Source: an uncultured Pseudomonadota bacterium
GTDB taxonomy: Bacteria; Myxococcota_A; Bradymonadia; Bradymonadales; Bradymonadaceae
Length of the DNA stretch: 64,000 nucleotides
Direction of reading: 5' to 3'
NCBI GenBank assembly: GCA_913057905.1
Contig: CAJXPB010000001.1
Span: 806,001-870,000, forward strand
Notes under the pieces: generated by a model
Seen by the model: the letters and a program-made list of their open reading frames with translations, nothing else
Databases searched by the model: none
What the model was told of the DNA's origin: nothing
Made by a program: the position numbers and the translations under genes
Part shown: piece after piece, positions 1-7,741 of the stretch
How positions within the stretch are numbered: position 1 is the first letter of the stretch
Layout of the letters: every line of letters begins with the position of its first letter

Positions 1-1062
1 CCCGAAGAACGGGGGGAGCAATAGGCGCCCGTGCATGAATCCGCCGCCGATCCGGACCACGTACCCGATGTAGAGAAGGCTGCAGACCACCGGGACGGTA
101 AGGCCGAGCAATCGCCGACCGTGAGACTCTTCCACACTTCGAACCAAGGCTTCCAACCATCCCAGCCCGAGTAAAACGAGCGGAATCGCGAGCAGATACA
201 TCCCGAAGAAGTTTTCGGCGAAGTACAGCCCCTGGGTCCAATTCGCTCCGAAAGCCGATTTGGCGAAGGCAGTGTTCGGCACCAGGGCCGCATAGTACCC
301 CATCCGAAACAACTGGTATCCTACGGGAATGGCGCCGGCCGAAGCTGCGAGGCTTCCAAAACCGCCCCAGTCCAAGTGGCCATTTCGATAATCGGCCAGA
401 AGAATAGACCCCAGCCATCCAATCGAGAATAGAGCAAGCTCGGGACGCACCAGCGGCCCCAGGCCTGCGATCATCCCCGCCGCCAAACGAAGCCTCACAT
501 CGGGAGGTCCGCCCCCATGCGCATCTCGCTGGTAAGCGTTTACCGAGAGGAACGCTCCACCGAGCCACAGCAAGGCGAGCCCTGTTTCGAGCCCCGAACT
601 CGCATAGTCCCAGGCAACCGGGACGGCAGCGTAGGTGATGGCCCCGGCCGGAAAGAGCCACCGACGACTCACGGCATCGAAAAGCGTTTCATCCGACTCC
701 GCATAGAGAATCACACTGCCCAGCATCGCCAGGGCAAGCCCAAAAACGGAGCAGACGATCCCTCCGACGACCGCGCCCGCTTCGAGGGGAGCGCCAACTG
801 CGGACACGAATGTGATCAACCCGACCCACAGAGAACTTGTAAATGCCTCAACGCGTTCCCCGAGGTTGAACACCGGACCGTACCCGGCGAGTATATTGCG
901 CACGACTCGGAGATTGATGAAACCGTCATCGCTCATCCAACGGCGCTTCCACCCCATGACGGCGAAGAGACCGATGGGTAATACCGCGACGACCCACCAA
1001 ACAACGAACCATACCCTTCGCTTCAGCCCACTCCCCTCCGGATTGTCTTCGCTGCCTTCCAT
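1..1062 (-). CDS. GT-C-like polytopic membrane protein (partial, C-terminus off window)
   Basis: The frame is open from an ATG at 1062 to base 1 (354 codons), so the C-terminus lies outside the window. After a short basic N-terminus there is a membrane segment, then the motif DDGFINLRVVRNILAG and GPVFNLGERVEAFTSSLW, followed by several hydrophobic segments. Near the edge is YVVRIGGGFMHGR. These match the pattern of AftB-like GT-C glycosyltransferases that use polyprenyl-phosphate sugars, where the usual motif is GGDFMHGR; here the acidic residue of that late motif is glycine. The acidic DD pair in the first loop is present. Likely an inner-membrane sugar transferase for an envelope glycan; substrate unknown. 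Transcribed divergently from the gene at 1211. Confidence 0.7.
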   Translation of the reverse strand, partial: MEGSEDNPEGSGLKRRVWFVVWWVVAVLPIGLFAVMGWKRRWMSDDGFINLRVVRNILAGYGPVFNLGERVEAFTSSLWVGLITFVSAVGAPLEAGAVVGGIVCSVFGLALAMLGSVILYAESDETLFDAVSRRWLFPAGAITYAAVPVAWDYASSGLETGLALLWLGGAFLSVNAYQRDAHGGGPPDVRLRLAAGMIAGLGPLVRPELALFSIGWLGSILLADYRNGHLDWGGFGSLAASAGAIPVGYQLFRMGYYAALVPNTAFAKSAFGANWTQGLYFAENFFGMYLLAIPLVLLGLGWLEALVRSVEESHGRRLLGLTVPVVCSLLYIGYVVRIGGGFMHGRLLLPPFFG

Positions 1063-1210
1063 AAGTCCTATAACCGCTGTTCGTTGGCGGCGCAAAACAT
1101 GCCAGAAGTCTGCGTGAACATCTACTTGCAACGGTCGACTTCGACAACCACTTGATTAGAATCCGGACAAATGTCCAGTCCAAGCGCCTCCTCAGTCTGC
1201 GGAGTTGCAG

Positions 1211-1819
1211 ATGAGACACCTCTTGTCGCGGTCTCTTCCTTTGGGGATCACAATTGGCTTGTGTTGGAGCATCTGCTGGTTTCCGGTAGCTCCGGGTGAC
1301 GCCCAACCCCCGGCGGAACAAGACCAAGAAAACCCCGAGGTCTGGCGTCGGGTCCCCGAGCGGCCGACATCCGTCACGGTGACCTTCGATTCCTTTCGGG
1401 TGTTCGAAAAAACCGGACAGTTGCACGTAGATTTCGAACTTCGAGATGGCACTTTGGAAACCCTGAAAAAATTCGACATTCACCTCTGGCTCAGCGCGCA
1501 CGTAAAACGTGAGAATATTGCTCCATCCAGCGGTTACACTGCAACCGAAACACTTTCGGGCACCAACGAATCGATCACGTTTCCGGACTGGTTAGATATA
1601 CCCGCGAGTCGCCGGATCCACCTCTGCCTGATGGGTACGACCCCAGCGGACAACCTGGCACTGGGCCGTGGGTATTTCTGCACCGAGTGGACGATGTGGG
1701 ACGTCAAAACGCGCCGGAAAGCCTCGGATGCCATCGTAGCTTTGACAATCGAGTACAGACCCGGCGTTATGCCTTATCCGTCTCGTCTGGGGAACCTGCC
1801 GCAGCTCCCTGACTACTGA
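1211..1819 (+). CDS. Exported protein of unknown function
   Basis: Protein of 202 residues. I chose the ATG at 1211, not the upstream TTG at 1205, because GGAG sits six bases before it. The N-terminus (MRHLLSRSLPLG followed by a hydrophobic stretch ending near APGDAQ) is a likely Sec signal peptide with a cleavage site around residue 30. The mature part contains a beta-rich stretch (VTVTFDSFRVFEKTGQLHVDFELRDG) and two cysteines (in LCLMG and YFCTEW) that could pair in the periplasm. I do not recognise the family. It stands alone between a divergent membrane-protein gene and arsC, about 100 bases upstream of the latter. Confidence 0.55.
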   Translation: MRHLLSRSLPLGITIGLCWSICWFPVAPGDAQPPAEQDQENPEVWRRVPERPTSVTVTFDSFRVFEKTGQLHVDFELRDGTLETLKKFDIHLWLSAHVKRENIAPSSGYTATETLSGTNESITFPDWLDIPASRRIHLCLMGTTPADNLALGRGYFCTEWTMWDVKTRRKASDAIVALTIEYRPGVMPYPSRLGNLPQLPDY

Positions 1820-1920
1820 GCGAGTGTCGACACACTCAATACAACCGACTATTCGACCTTCATGGACACGACCGCTCCGACAAACAAATCCCAAATCCTC
1901 TCGATCCCAACCTCTAAACC

Positions 1921-2286
1921 ATGACGAACCAGCTCACCGTTTGGCACAACCCGAAATGCTCTAAATCCCGAAAGACCCTGGAGCTTCTAGAGAAGCGAGG
2001 CTTCAAACCGCAGGTGCGCAGGTACCTTGAGGACCCACCGACACAAGAGGAGCTCGACCAGGTCCTTGAAGCCTTGAATCTCGATCCACGTGAATTGATG
2101 CGCAGGAGGGAGGCGGAGTACGAGGAAATGGACCTGGCGGACGCGGGCCGAACCCATGAAGAACTCACCCGGGCAATGATCAACAATCCCGTACTCATCC
2201 AGCGGCCGGTCGTCCTCACGTCCGACGGCAGAGCGAAACTCGGCCGCCCCCCGGAATCCGTCCTTTCACTCTTCGATGAGGACTAA
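1921..2286 (+). CDS. arsC: ArsC-family arsenate reductase-like protein
   Basis: A 121-residue thioredoxin-fold protein, the usual length for glutaredoxin-coupled ArsC. It carries the active-site segment HNPKCSKSRKTLELLE with the catalytic cysteine at residue 13, and the C-terminal NPVLIQRPVV segment whose arginine helps bind the oxyanion in this family. Members reduce arsenate to arsenite with glutathione and glutaredoxin, but many chromosomal copies (YfgD/Spx-like) have no proven arsenate role, and no arsB or arsR adjoins it here. A perfect copy of the dispersed GAGGCTTCAA word lies inside the gene at 1997-2006, encoding RGFK. Confidence 0.8.
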   Translation: MTNQLTVWHNPKCSKSRKTLELLEKRGFKPQVRRYLEDPPTQEELDQVLEALNLDPRELMRRREAEYEEMDLADAGRTHEELTRAMINNPVLIQRPVVLTSDGRAKLGRPPESVLSLFDED

Positions 2287-2331
2287 ACCGCCTGCCAACG
2301 CATTACGTACAGGCCCAATGGAAGGGAGGCT

Positions 2332-3879
2332 TCAAATTCGGGTCAGGCGCGCTACGCACTCGATGTGTTCGGTTTGGGGAAACATGTCGATCGGCTGGAC
2401 TTTCCCGAGCCGGTAGCCGACGCGATCGTTCAATTCGGCGGTATTTTCAGCCAGTGTGTCCGGGTTGCATGAGACATACACAAGCTGCGATGGGGCGAGT
2501 GCAGCAAGTTGATCAATGGCATGTTTTTGGAGCCCGCCTCGCGGTGGGTCTACGATGGTCAATTCCGGGTCGACCCCGGCCAACTCGCCATCCTCGTCGA
2601 GTACATGACCGACGTCCCCCTCTACGAAGGTGACATTATCCAGGGAATTGCGTTCGGCATTCCGACGCGCGTTGGCCACGGCATCCTGCTGTCGTTCAAC
2701 CCCGATCACCTTCTCTGCATACGGGGCCAAGCAGAGAGATATCGTCCCGGTTCCACAGTATAGATCCATGATCGTCGAGGGGCGAGTAGCCGACGTCTGA
2801 TCAGGATGAAGCCTCGCTGCCTTCAGGACAGTCGAGTACAGGACCTCCGACTGAAAGGTATTCGTCTGGAAGAAGGCCCTGGGGTGGATTCCAAACTCCA
2901 GCCGTTTGCCCCCCGGCAGATGAAGTCGTTCCGTAAGCTGAGAGGTTCCCCAGAGACATTCTTCGTTCCAGGTTGTCGGATCCCCGGCTGCGACGTGTTT
3001 TCGCGTCCAGTAAATCGAACTTACTTGCCTATCCTGGTCTCCCTTTCCGAATTCGTCAGCGAACCCTCGCACGAACTCGACTGCTGCCTCGGCGATGTCG
3101 CGGGCTGAACATCGACCCTCTTGAAACGAGGCTTCAGAATCGTCGGTGGTTACGAACTCGACCATCCGCTCTCCAGTGCGCTTTCCCTCCCGAATTCTCA
3201 GCAGTCTCGCGAAGCCTGTGTCCGATTCGTTGATGTACGGTTCGACCCCATGGGATTGAGCCCATCTTCGGAACGCCGGTACGAAGTCAGAGACGAACGG
3301 GGACTGCAGAAAGCACTCTTCGATATTTACGAGCTCGTAGTGGTAGCCTCTCGGAAACATGCCGAGCGCGAACTCACCTTCCCCGCTCTCACCGAATGTA
3401 AACTCCATGTCGTTTCGGTAGTGCCAGGGTTCCTGGCACCCGATGACCGGCGAGACCTTTCCCGGATCCAATCCATGGTTGGCGACCGCGCGCTTGACCA
3501 TCTTTTCCTTACACGCCAGCTGATGGCGATATGACAACGATTGAAATGTACAGCCTCCGCACCCCTCTCCCGTTCGTTCCCTAAGGCCGAAATGCCGACA
3601 CCGAGGTTTCTTTCGCATCGGCGATGGTGACACCAGTTCGTCGATATGGGCGTCTACTCGCTCGCCACGGCGTTTCTCGACTACCACCCGCACGCGGTCG
3701 CCTGGAATCGCCTTGCGCACTCGAAACCGAAACCGTTTGTGTTCATCCTGCGGTCCAACCAAGGCTTCAAGGCGACCGACACCCCGTCCTCGTCGGTCGA
3801 GCTCGTCGATATCAATGGTCCACGCGGAGCCGCGGCGCGGGCTTCTTGGAAGGTCGAGAGGTGTCGGATGATCTGCCAT
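2332..3879 (-). CDS. rlmD: 23S rRNA (uracil-5-)-methyltransferase RlmD
   Basis: 515 residues, slightly longer than E. coli RlmD. The N-terminus (about residues 18-80) is a TRAM RNA-binding domain (IDIDELDRRGRGVGR...AIPGDRVRVVV). Cysteines in CRHFG and GEGCGGCTFQ (about 93-112) correspond to the 4Fe-4S ligands. The SAM-binding motif LYCGTGTISL, the DPPRGG motif and the nucleophile motif VSCNPDTLAEN near the C-terminus are all intact, so the enzyme should be active in m5U formation on 23S rRNA (U1939 in E. coli numbering). RlmCD or TrmA specificity cannot be excluded by eye. Its stop codon TGA (2334-2332) lies inside a perfect copy of the dispersed word (2326-2335). A divergent paralogue lacking catalytic residues lies at 46869. 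Confidence 0.88.
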   Translation of the reverse strand: MADHPTPLDLPRSPRRGSAWTIDIDELDRRGRGVGRLEALVGPQDEHKRFRFRVRKAIPGDRVRVVVEKRRGERVDAHIDELVSPSPMRKKPRCRHFGLRERTGEGCGGCTFQSLSYRHQLACKEKMVKRAVANHGLDPGKVSPVIGCQEPWHYRNDMEFTFGESGEGEFALGMFPRGYHYELVNIEECFLQSPFVSDFVPAFRRWAQSHGVEPYINESDTGFARLLRIREGKRTGERMVEFVTTDDSEASFQEGRCSARDIAEAAVEFVRGFADEFGKGDQDRQVSSIYWTRKHVAAGDPTTWNEECLWGTSQLTERLHLPGGKRLEFGIHPRAFFQTNTFQSEVLYSTVLKAARLHPDQTSATRPSTIMDLYCGTGTISLCLAPYAEKVIGVERQQDAVANARRNAERNSLDNVTFVEGDVGHVLDEDGELAGVDPELTIVDPPRGGLQKHAIDQLAALAPSQLVYVSCNPDTLAENTAELNDRVGYRLGKVQPIDMFPQTEHIECVARLTRI

Positions 3880-4102
3880 AGTTGCAATACTGGGGTTGAC
3901 GTACGCCGATGTCCCACGATGATTGTCGTCGTCGCACCTGTTTACCTCGTGACCGTGGCTCGACGTCCAGGTGTAATCAACCTTGACTTGGAGACATTCC
4001 GGTTATGTTCGCCGAGGAGGCAGGGCGTCAGCCGCCGGACCAACCCGGATTAACCAGCGCCGTTCGTGAAACAGTCTGACCATGAAGAAGGAGGGTTCAA
4101 AG

Positions 4103-4525
4103 ATGAGCACTCGCCAGTGGAACGATTCGTTCGGCAATGATCAAAATTCGTCCGAGGGCCCCGAAGAGGAGGGAATGTGGGGAGGCCCCGATGACGATGA
4201 TTTTGTGTCGGATGAAGAGTGGCTCAACGAAGCCATGGACGATGTTCGAGACGAGTTGGAAGACCTCGCAGATCTCCGCCCGACCGGGCATATGATGCTC
4301 GAGGGAGAGATCGACGCCAACCTGTGGTTGACACTGGAATTCCAGACGACCGACCTGCCGGGCCCGTCGGGGACCGAAGGCCTGATAAGTGTGACCGTCG
4401 AGGGATCGGGCGAAGCTGTCACCGGACAGGCTGAAGTCCCTGTCGGAGAACCGATGAGTTTCGTCCGTGAAGAAGTGCGCGCCCAGGTCGAGGAGACACT
4501 GGAGCTGCACCCGGCAAGCGAATAA
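4103..4525 (+). CDS. Acidic protein of unknown function
   Basis: 140 residues. I start at the ATG at 4103, because a strong AGGAGGG lies seven bases upstream; the in-frame ATG at 4082 would place that site inside the gene. The N-terminal third is very acidic (GPDDDDFVSDEEWLNEAMDDVRDELEDLADL) and probably helical. The rest is a beta-rich segment with alternating hydrophobic residues (GHMMLEGEIDANLWLTLEFQTTDL, LISVTVEGSGEAV). No signal peptide or membrane segment is seen, so it is probably cytoplasmic. I do not recognise the family. A strong intrinsic terminator follows at 4550, consistent with a single-gene transcript. Confidence 0.55.
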   Translation: MSTRQWNDSFGNDQNSSEGPEEEGMWGGPDDDDFVSDEEWLNEAMDDVRDELEDLADLRPTGHMMLEGEIDANLWLTLEFQTTDLPGPSGTEGLISVTVEGSGEAVTGQAEVPVGEPMSFVREEVRAQVEETLELHPASE

Positions 4526-4549
4526 GAGTATACTGGACCTGACACTGCG

Positions 4550-4590
4550 AGAGCCGGTCGCCTCCTGGGCGGCCGGCTCTTTGTTCTCTG
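4550..4590 (+). terminator. Intrinsic terminator after the acidic protein gene
   Basis: AGAGCCGG (4550-4557) pairs with CCGGCTCT (4573-4580), with further pairing toward the loop, followed directly by the T-rich run TTTGTTCT. It begins 25 bases after the stop codon of the gene at 4103. Confidence 0.75.
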
Positions 4591-4642
4591 TGCGCAAACC
4601 AACGTGGACTCGACCCGGCAGTTCGCATCACGTCGGTGCGCA

Positions 4643-6952
4643 TCATTCCCCCGAGTCTGGCTGAACCCACCCCAAAACCCGGGCCCTCCGGTCCGACCGA
4701 CCGATAGCCTGCCACTGACTGGCAGCCAACATCAGTAAGACTTCCGCCATGCCCACCTGGTCGCTGTCCAGACAGATCCTTCCGGCCCTCTCGAATAGGA
4801 AGCCTAGCTCTCCATAGTGACCCGCGGAGGTATCAATTGAATCGATTATTTCACCGATAGTCTCCCTCGCCTTTTCAAATTCTCCCAGGCCGACCTCACA
4901 GCACAACCGTCCGCCCCGAGTCCTGTTTAGCAGCGAGATATGCTCCTGCTTTGCGACATGCTCCTCAACTTTCAGAAGGTGAGTTCTGGCTCTCTGGTAG
5001 GCTTCGGCCCCGACTAGCGAATACCCGAGAAAGTAGCGCACCTCTTCCATGCGGGAGGCTCCGACCTGGCGGCCGAGCCTCAGTGCCCGCACATGCCATT
5101 GCAGGGCTTCATCCCATCGTTCCCGCCGACGAGCCACGGAGCCATAACCCAGGTAACAGCGCACAAGCTGTCGACGCATCCCCGCATCAACAAAAATTTC
5201 TCGCGCCGATTCGAGGTGCTCGATCGCCTTCCGATAGTGCTCCTGCCCAGTCAGGACTGTGGCCAGCGCCAAATGCGTTCCCCCGATCCAATCGACCCGA
5301 TCACTGCCTTCGAACAGCCGCAGCGCCGACTCAAACTCCCGGGAGGCCGCCTCGAAATCGCCCCGGTGGCGCAGCAGCCGTCCCCGTCGATCCCGAAGCT
5401 TCGCCTCGTACGTCGGATTCTCCAGATCATCTACAAACTCAATGGCCCGATTCGCTGCCGTCCAACTTCGGGAAAGCCTCCCCTGCTCCATGGCCACCAC
5501 CGATTCCAGCCGCCACGCTTCGAGCCCGATCTCGGGGGGCGTATTCTCGTCCATTCGACGGATGAGATCAGATGAAGCCTGGCGAGCCGCCTGAATATGC
5601 CCCTCAAAATAATTCAACCACCCCCGGTGGAGTAACCACCTGAGCTGCCAAGGATCCTGTACGCTGAGATCGAGCCGCTCGCAGGCCCCCTTGAGTTCGC
5701 CGACAAACCACCTGGCCTCCTCAAATTCGCCAGCCTGGGCGTGCAGGGTTGTCTGCCGGTCGAGCCACGGAAGTGCACGCTCCGGATTCCCGGATTCGAG
5801 AAGATGCCGACACATCCGCCGGACCTTCGTCTGTCCGCCCTCCAGCTCCACAGGTTCGAGCGCCTCTGCACACGCGGCATGGAGTGTCTCCCAGCGACCC
5901 CGATCGCGGGCGCGGACCTCCATGATGTCGCGTGCCATCGGATTTCTGAGTTTGACGTACGGTTCGTCGCCAAATTCTGTGCCCAGCCCGGCCGAGACGA
6001 GCGCTCGAGGAATCAAGTGCAGCCATTCGATCCCAGCAGTCGAGCAAGCCGTTTTCCACACTGAAATAGCGACAGCGTGTTTAAACACGGCTAACGCTTC
6101 GAGGCATCTCAGCGCATGCTCTCGCTGCGCTCCAAACTGCCGCGCGAATCCCTCCAACCCCGTCTTCCAGGCGTCCGACAGAGAGCCGCCCGGAGTCTCC
6201 GTGACCTCCAAGGTCGGTGCGTCTTCGTCCGCCAGACGCCGAATCAACCGATGGGCATAACCGGGATTCCCATCAGCACGTTCGACGATCTTCTCGACCT
6301 CGCGCCGATCTACCCCCGGGAATCGAGCACGCACGAGTTGACGCATCGAAGCATCGGACATCGGGCCCAACTCGACGGTCTCAACGCCGGACCTGTCCGA
6401 GAGTTGAGCGATCTGCACCTGTTCAACCGGCCTCTGCGGCAGAACTTCTTGAGTGGCAGTCACAACAACCAGCGCGGGCAGTTTTGTGTCAGCGGAGCCG
6501 CGCTCGATAAACGCATTCAGCCAATCGAGGGTCTCTCTTCCCCATTCAACTTCCTCCAAGATGACAATCCGGGGGGACTCGACCCGATTTGAAGCCTCGG
6601 TCCCACTTGCTGCGCCATTTGAAACCTGACCATTTGAAGCCTGCGAGTGATCCCAGTCCACCAGCGAATCGGGCAGATCATTTTCGGCCTGCGCGCGATG
6701 GGAGACATGCTCAACCGGGTATCCCTTGTCAGCGGCCACAGAGGCCAACCACCGACACATCGCTCCTTTCCCGACTCCTGCGATCCCGGTGATCAAGATG
6801 ACACGAGGTTTCGTCGATCCCGAGAGGCCTTCAACTGCGCGCCGCAATCGGGCCCGCAGTGGTGCCCGGCCGAAAAGCCGCGCATCACGCGACGATGTGT
6901 CCCCCGGCTGATTCTGACCCGTTGTGTCACCCACGGTGGTCTCCGGGGTCAT
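4643..6952 (-). CDS. ATPase with TPR repeats (kinase-less paralogue of the 49.8 kb protein)
   Basis: 769 residues. The Walker A motif GIAGVGKGAM lies near residues 55-64. A Walker B-like stretch (RIVILEEVEW) and a winged-helix-like region follow, and the last 350 residues are tetratricopeptide-like repeats (LRHRGDFEAASREFESALRLFEGS, LTGQEHYRKAIEHLESAREIF). This is the AAA/STAND-plus-TPR layout of the large kinase at 49757 without the kinase domain; segments such as the GNPGY and TPR regions look alike. Probably a cytoplasmic signalling or scaffold protein. The linker before Walker B (DHSQASNGQVSNGAASGTEAS) is low-complexity and coded by clustered copies of the dispersed word. Terminates convergently against the gene at 4103. 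Confidence 0.7.
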   Translation of the reverse strand: MTPETTVGDTTGQNQPGDTSSRDARLFGRAPLRARLRRAVEGLSGSTKPRVILITGIAGVGKGAMCRWLASVAADKGYPVEHVSHRAQAENDLPDSLVDWDHSQASNGQVSNGAASGTEASNRVESPRIVILEEVEWGRETLDWLNAFIERGSADTKLPALVVVTATQEVLPQRPVEQVQIAQLSDRSGVETVELGPMSDASMRQLVRARFPGVDRREVEKIVERADGNPGYAHRLIRRLADEDAPTLEVTETPGGSLSDAWKTGLEGFARQFGAQREHALRCLEALAVFKHAVAISVWKTACSTAGIEWLHLIPRALVSAGLGTEFGDEPYVKLRNPMARDIMEVRARDRGRWETLHAACAEALEPVELEGGQTKVRRMCRHLLESGNPERALPWLDRQTTLHAQAGEFEEARWFVGELKGACERLDLSVQDPWQLRWLLHRGWLNYFEGHIQAARQASSDLIRRMDENTPPEIGLEAWRLESVVAMEQGRLSRSWTAANRAIEFVDDLENPTYEAKLRDRRGRLLRHRGDFEAASREFESALRLFEGSDRVDWIGGTHLALATVLTGQEHYRKAIEHLESAREIFVDAGMRRQLVRCYLGYGSVARRRERWDEALQWHVRALRLGRQVGASRMEEVRYFLGYSLVGAEAYQRARTHLLKVEEHVAKQEHISLLNRTRGGRLCCEVGLGEFEKARETIGEIIDSIDTSAGHYGELGFLFERAGRICLDSDQVGMAEVLLMLAASQWQAIGRSDRRARVLGWVQPDSGE
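6589..6642 (-). repeat. Cluster of dispersed-word copies inside the ATPase gene
   Basis: TTGAAGCCTC (6589-6598, perfect), a degenerate TTTGAAACCTG near 6618-6628 and TTGAAGCCTG (6634-6643) lie in one 55-base stretch, same orientation. They encode the Ser/Ala/Asn/Gly-rich linker of the ATPase, which suggests that the linker grew by local duplication of the word. Confidence 0.5.
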
Positions 6953-6998
6953 GTCTGCCGCTTGCTCATTTCCAAGCTCACCAGTGAGCCGACGGTAA

Positions 6999-7032
6999 TT
7001 ATCGTCAAATAGACGCTATAATGGTACGATAA
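6999..7032. promoter_or_regulatory. Candidate promoter -10 with flanking inverted repeat
   Basis: TTATCGT (6999-7005) and ACGATAA (7026-7032) form inverted arms in the divergent spacer between the ATPase gene and the gene at 7100. Between them is a perfect TATAAT (7017-7022) on the plus strand. No good -35 box is visible 16-18 bases upstream. This could be an operator over a promoter for the gene at 7100; evidence is pattern only. Confidence 0.35.
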
Positions 7033-7047
7033 AAATCGGTTCGATCC

Positions 7048-7073
7048 GAGGCTTCAAGACTGCGAGGCTTCAC
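7048..7073 (+). repeat. Two direct copies of the dispersed word in a spacer
   Basis: GAGGCTTCAA at 7048-7057 and GAGGCTTCAC at 7064-7073, start to start 16 bases, in the non-coding divergent spacer upstream of the gene at 7100. Being non-coding, these copies cannot be explained by codon choice. Confidence 0.6.
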
Positions 7074-7099
7074 AACTTGTTCCGATGTGACTGGACACA

Positions 7100-7591
7100 G
7101 TGGACGTGGATTTCATCAACCCCGACATATTGTGGAGAACTCCAACCGTCTTGTTGGACGAGCCGTGGGTCTGGATCAGCGCCGGAGTTGTGGCAACATT
7201 GGCTGCGGTGGGGTTTATAAGGTTCGTCCAGAGTCGCAGAGCCTCCTGGCGATCTCGTCGCCGCATGAACCGAGCTGTACGGGGGGAACAGCGCGCGACC
7301 AAGCTCCTCGAGAAGGCGGGCTGGCGCGTCGTCGATTCTCAAGTTCGACACACGTGGACCGTCGAGGTCGGCGACAACTCTATCGACGTGGATTTGCGCG
7401 CCGACCACATCGTTGAACGATCAGGCCGATCATGCGTGGCCGAAGTCAAAACCGGAGCCGAGGCTCCGTCGGTTTCAACCGCCGCGACTCGTCGCCAGCT
7501 CCTGGAGTACCACGCAGCGTTCGATGTCGATGGCGTGCTTCTGGTCGATGTCGAACACGAGACAATTCGACGGGTACGCTTTGACATTTAA
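7100..7591 (+). CDS. Membrane-anchored PD-(D/E)XK nuclease-like protein
   Basis: 163 residues from a GTG at 7100; the GTG at 7106 is equally possible. An N-terminal hydrophobic segment (WVWISAGVVATLAAVGFIRF, residues about 24-43) is followed by basic residues, giving a single-pass anchor with the rest in the cytoplasm. The soluble part reads GEQRATKLLEKAGWRVV, then IDVDLRADHIVERSGRSCVAEVKTG, then TRRQLLEYHAAFDVDGVLLV. This is the layout of restriction-endonuclease-like folds such as YraN and VRR-NUC relatives, with an acidic residue (D in LRADHI) and the EVK signature. A DNA-processing role at the membrane is possible but unproven. Confidence 0.5.
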   Translation: MDVDFINPDILWRTPTVLLDEPWVWISAGVVATLAAVGFIRFVQSRRASWRSRRRMNRAVRGEQRATKLLEKAGWRVVDSQVRHTWTVEVGDNSIDVDLRADHIVERSGRSCVAEVKTGAEAPSVSTAATRRQLLEYHAAFDVDGVLLVDVEHETIRRVRFDI

Positions 7592-7597
7592 GGGCAT

Positions 7598-7625
7598 TTG
7601 ACAGGTAGACCCTGTCCCCTATGTT
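7598..7625 (+). promoter_or_regulatory. Candidate promoter with embedded palindrome upstream of mnmD
   Basis: A perfect -35-like TTGACA (7598-7603), a 16-base spacer, then TATGTT (7620-7625). Within it GACAGG (7600-7605) and CCTGTC (7611-7616) form an inverted repeat with a five-base loop. It may be the promoter/operator of the mnmD-mnmC pair. The palindrome also resembles GGGGACAGG...CCTGTC elements of the REP type, but only this one copy was noticed. Confidence 0.4.
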
Positions 7626-7741
7626 CCGTCCTGCGAGCGTGGACGGTGGGCCGACATATCCCCCCACATCGTGACCTGGACGTCGGTCTTACAGGTCTCT
7701 GGATCCGCGCTCGCTCTTTTTCTTTTCTTGCAGCCATTCCC

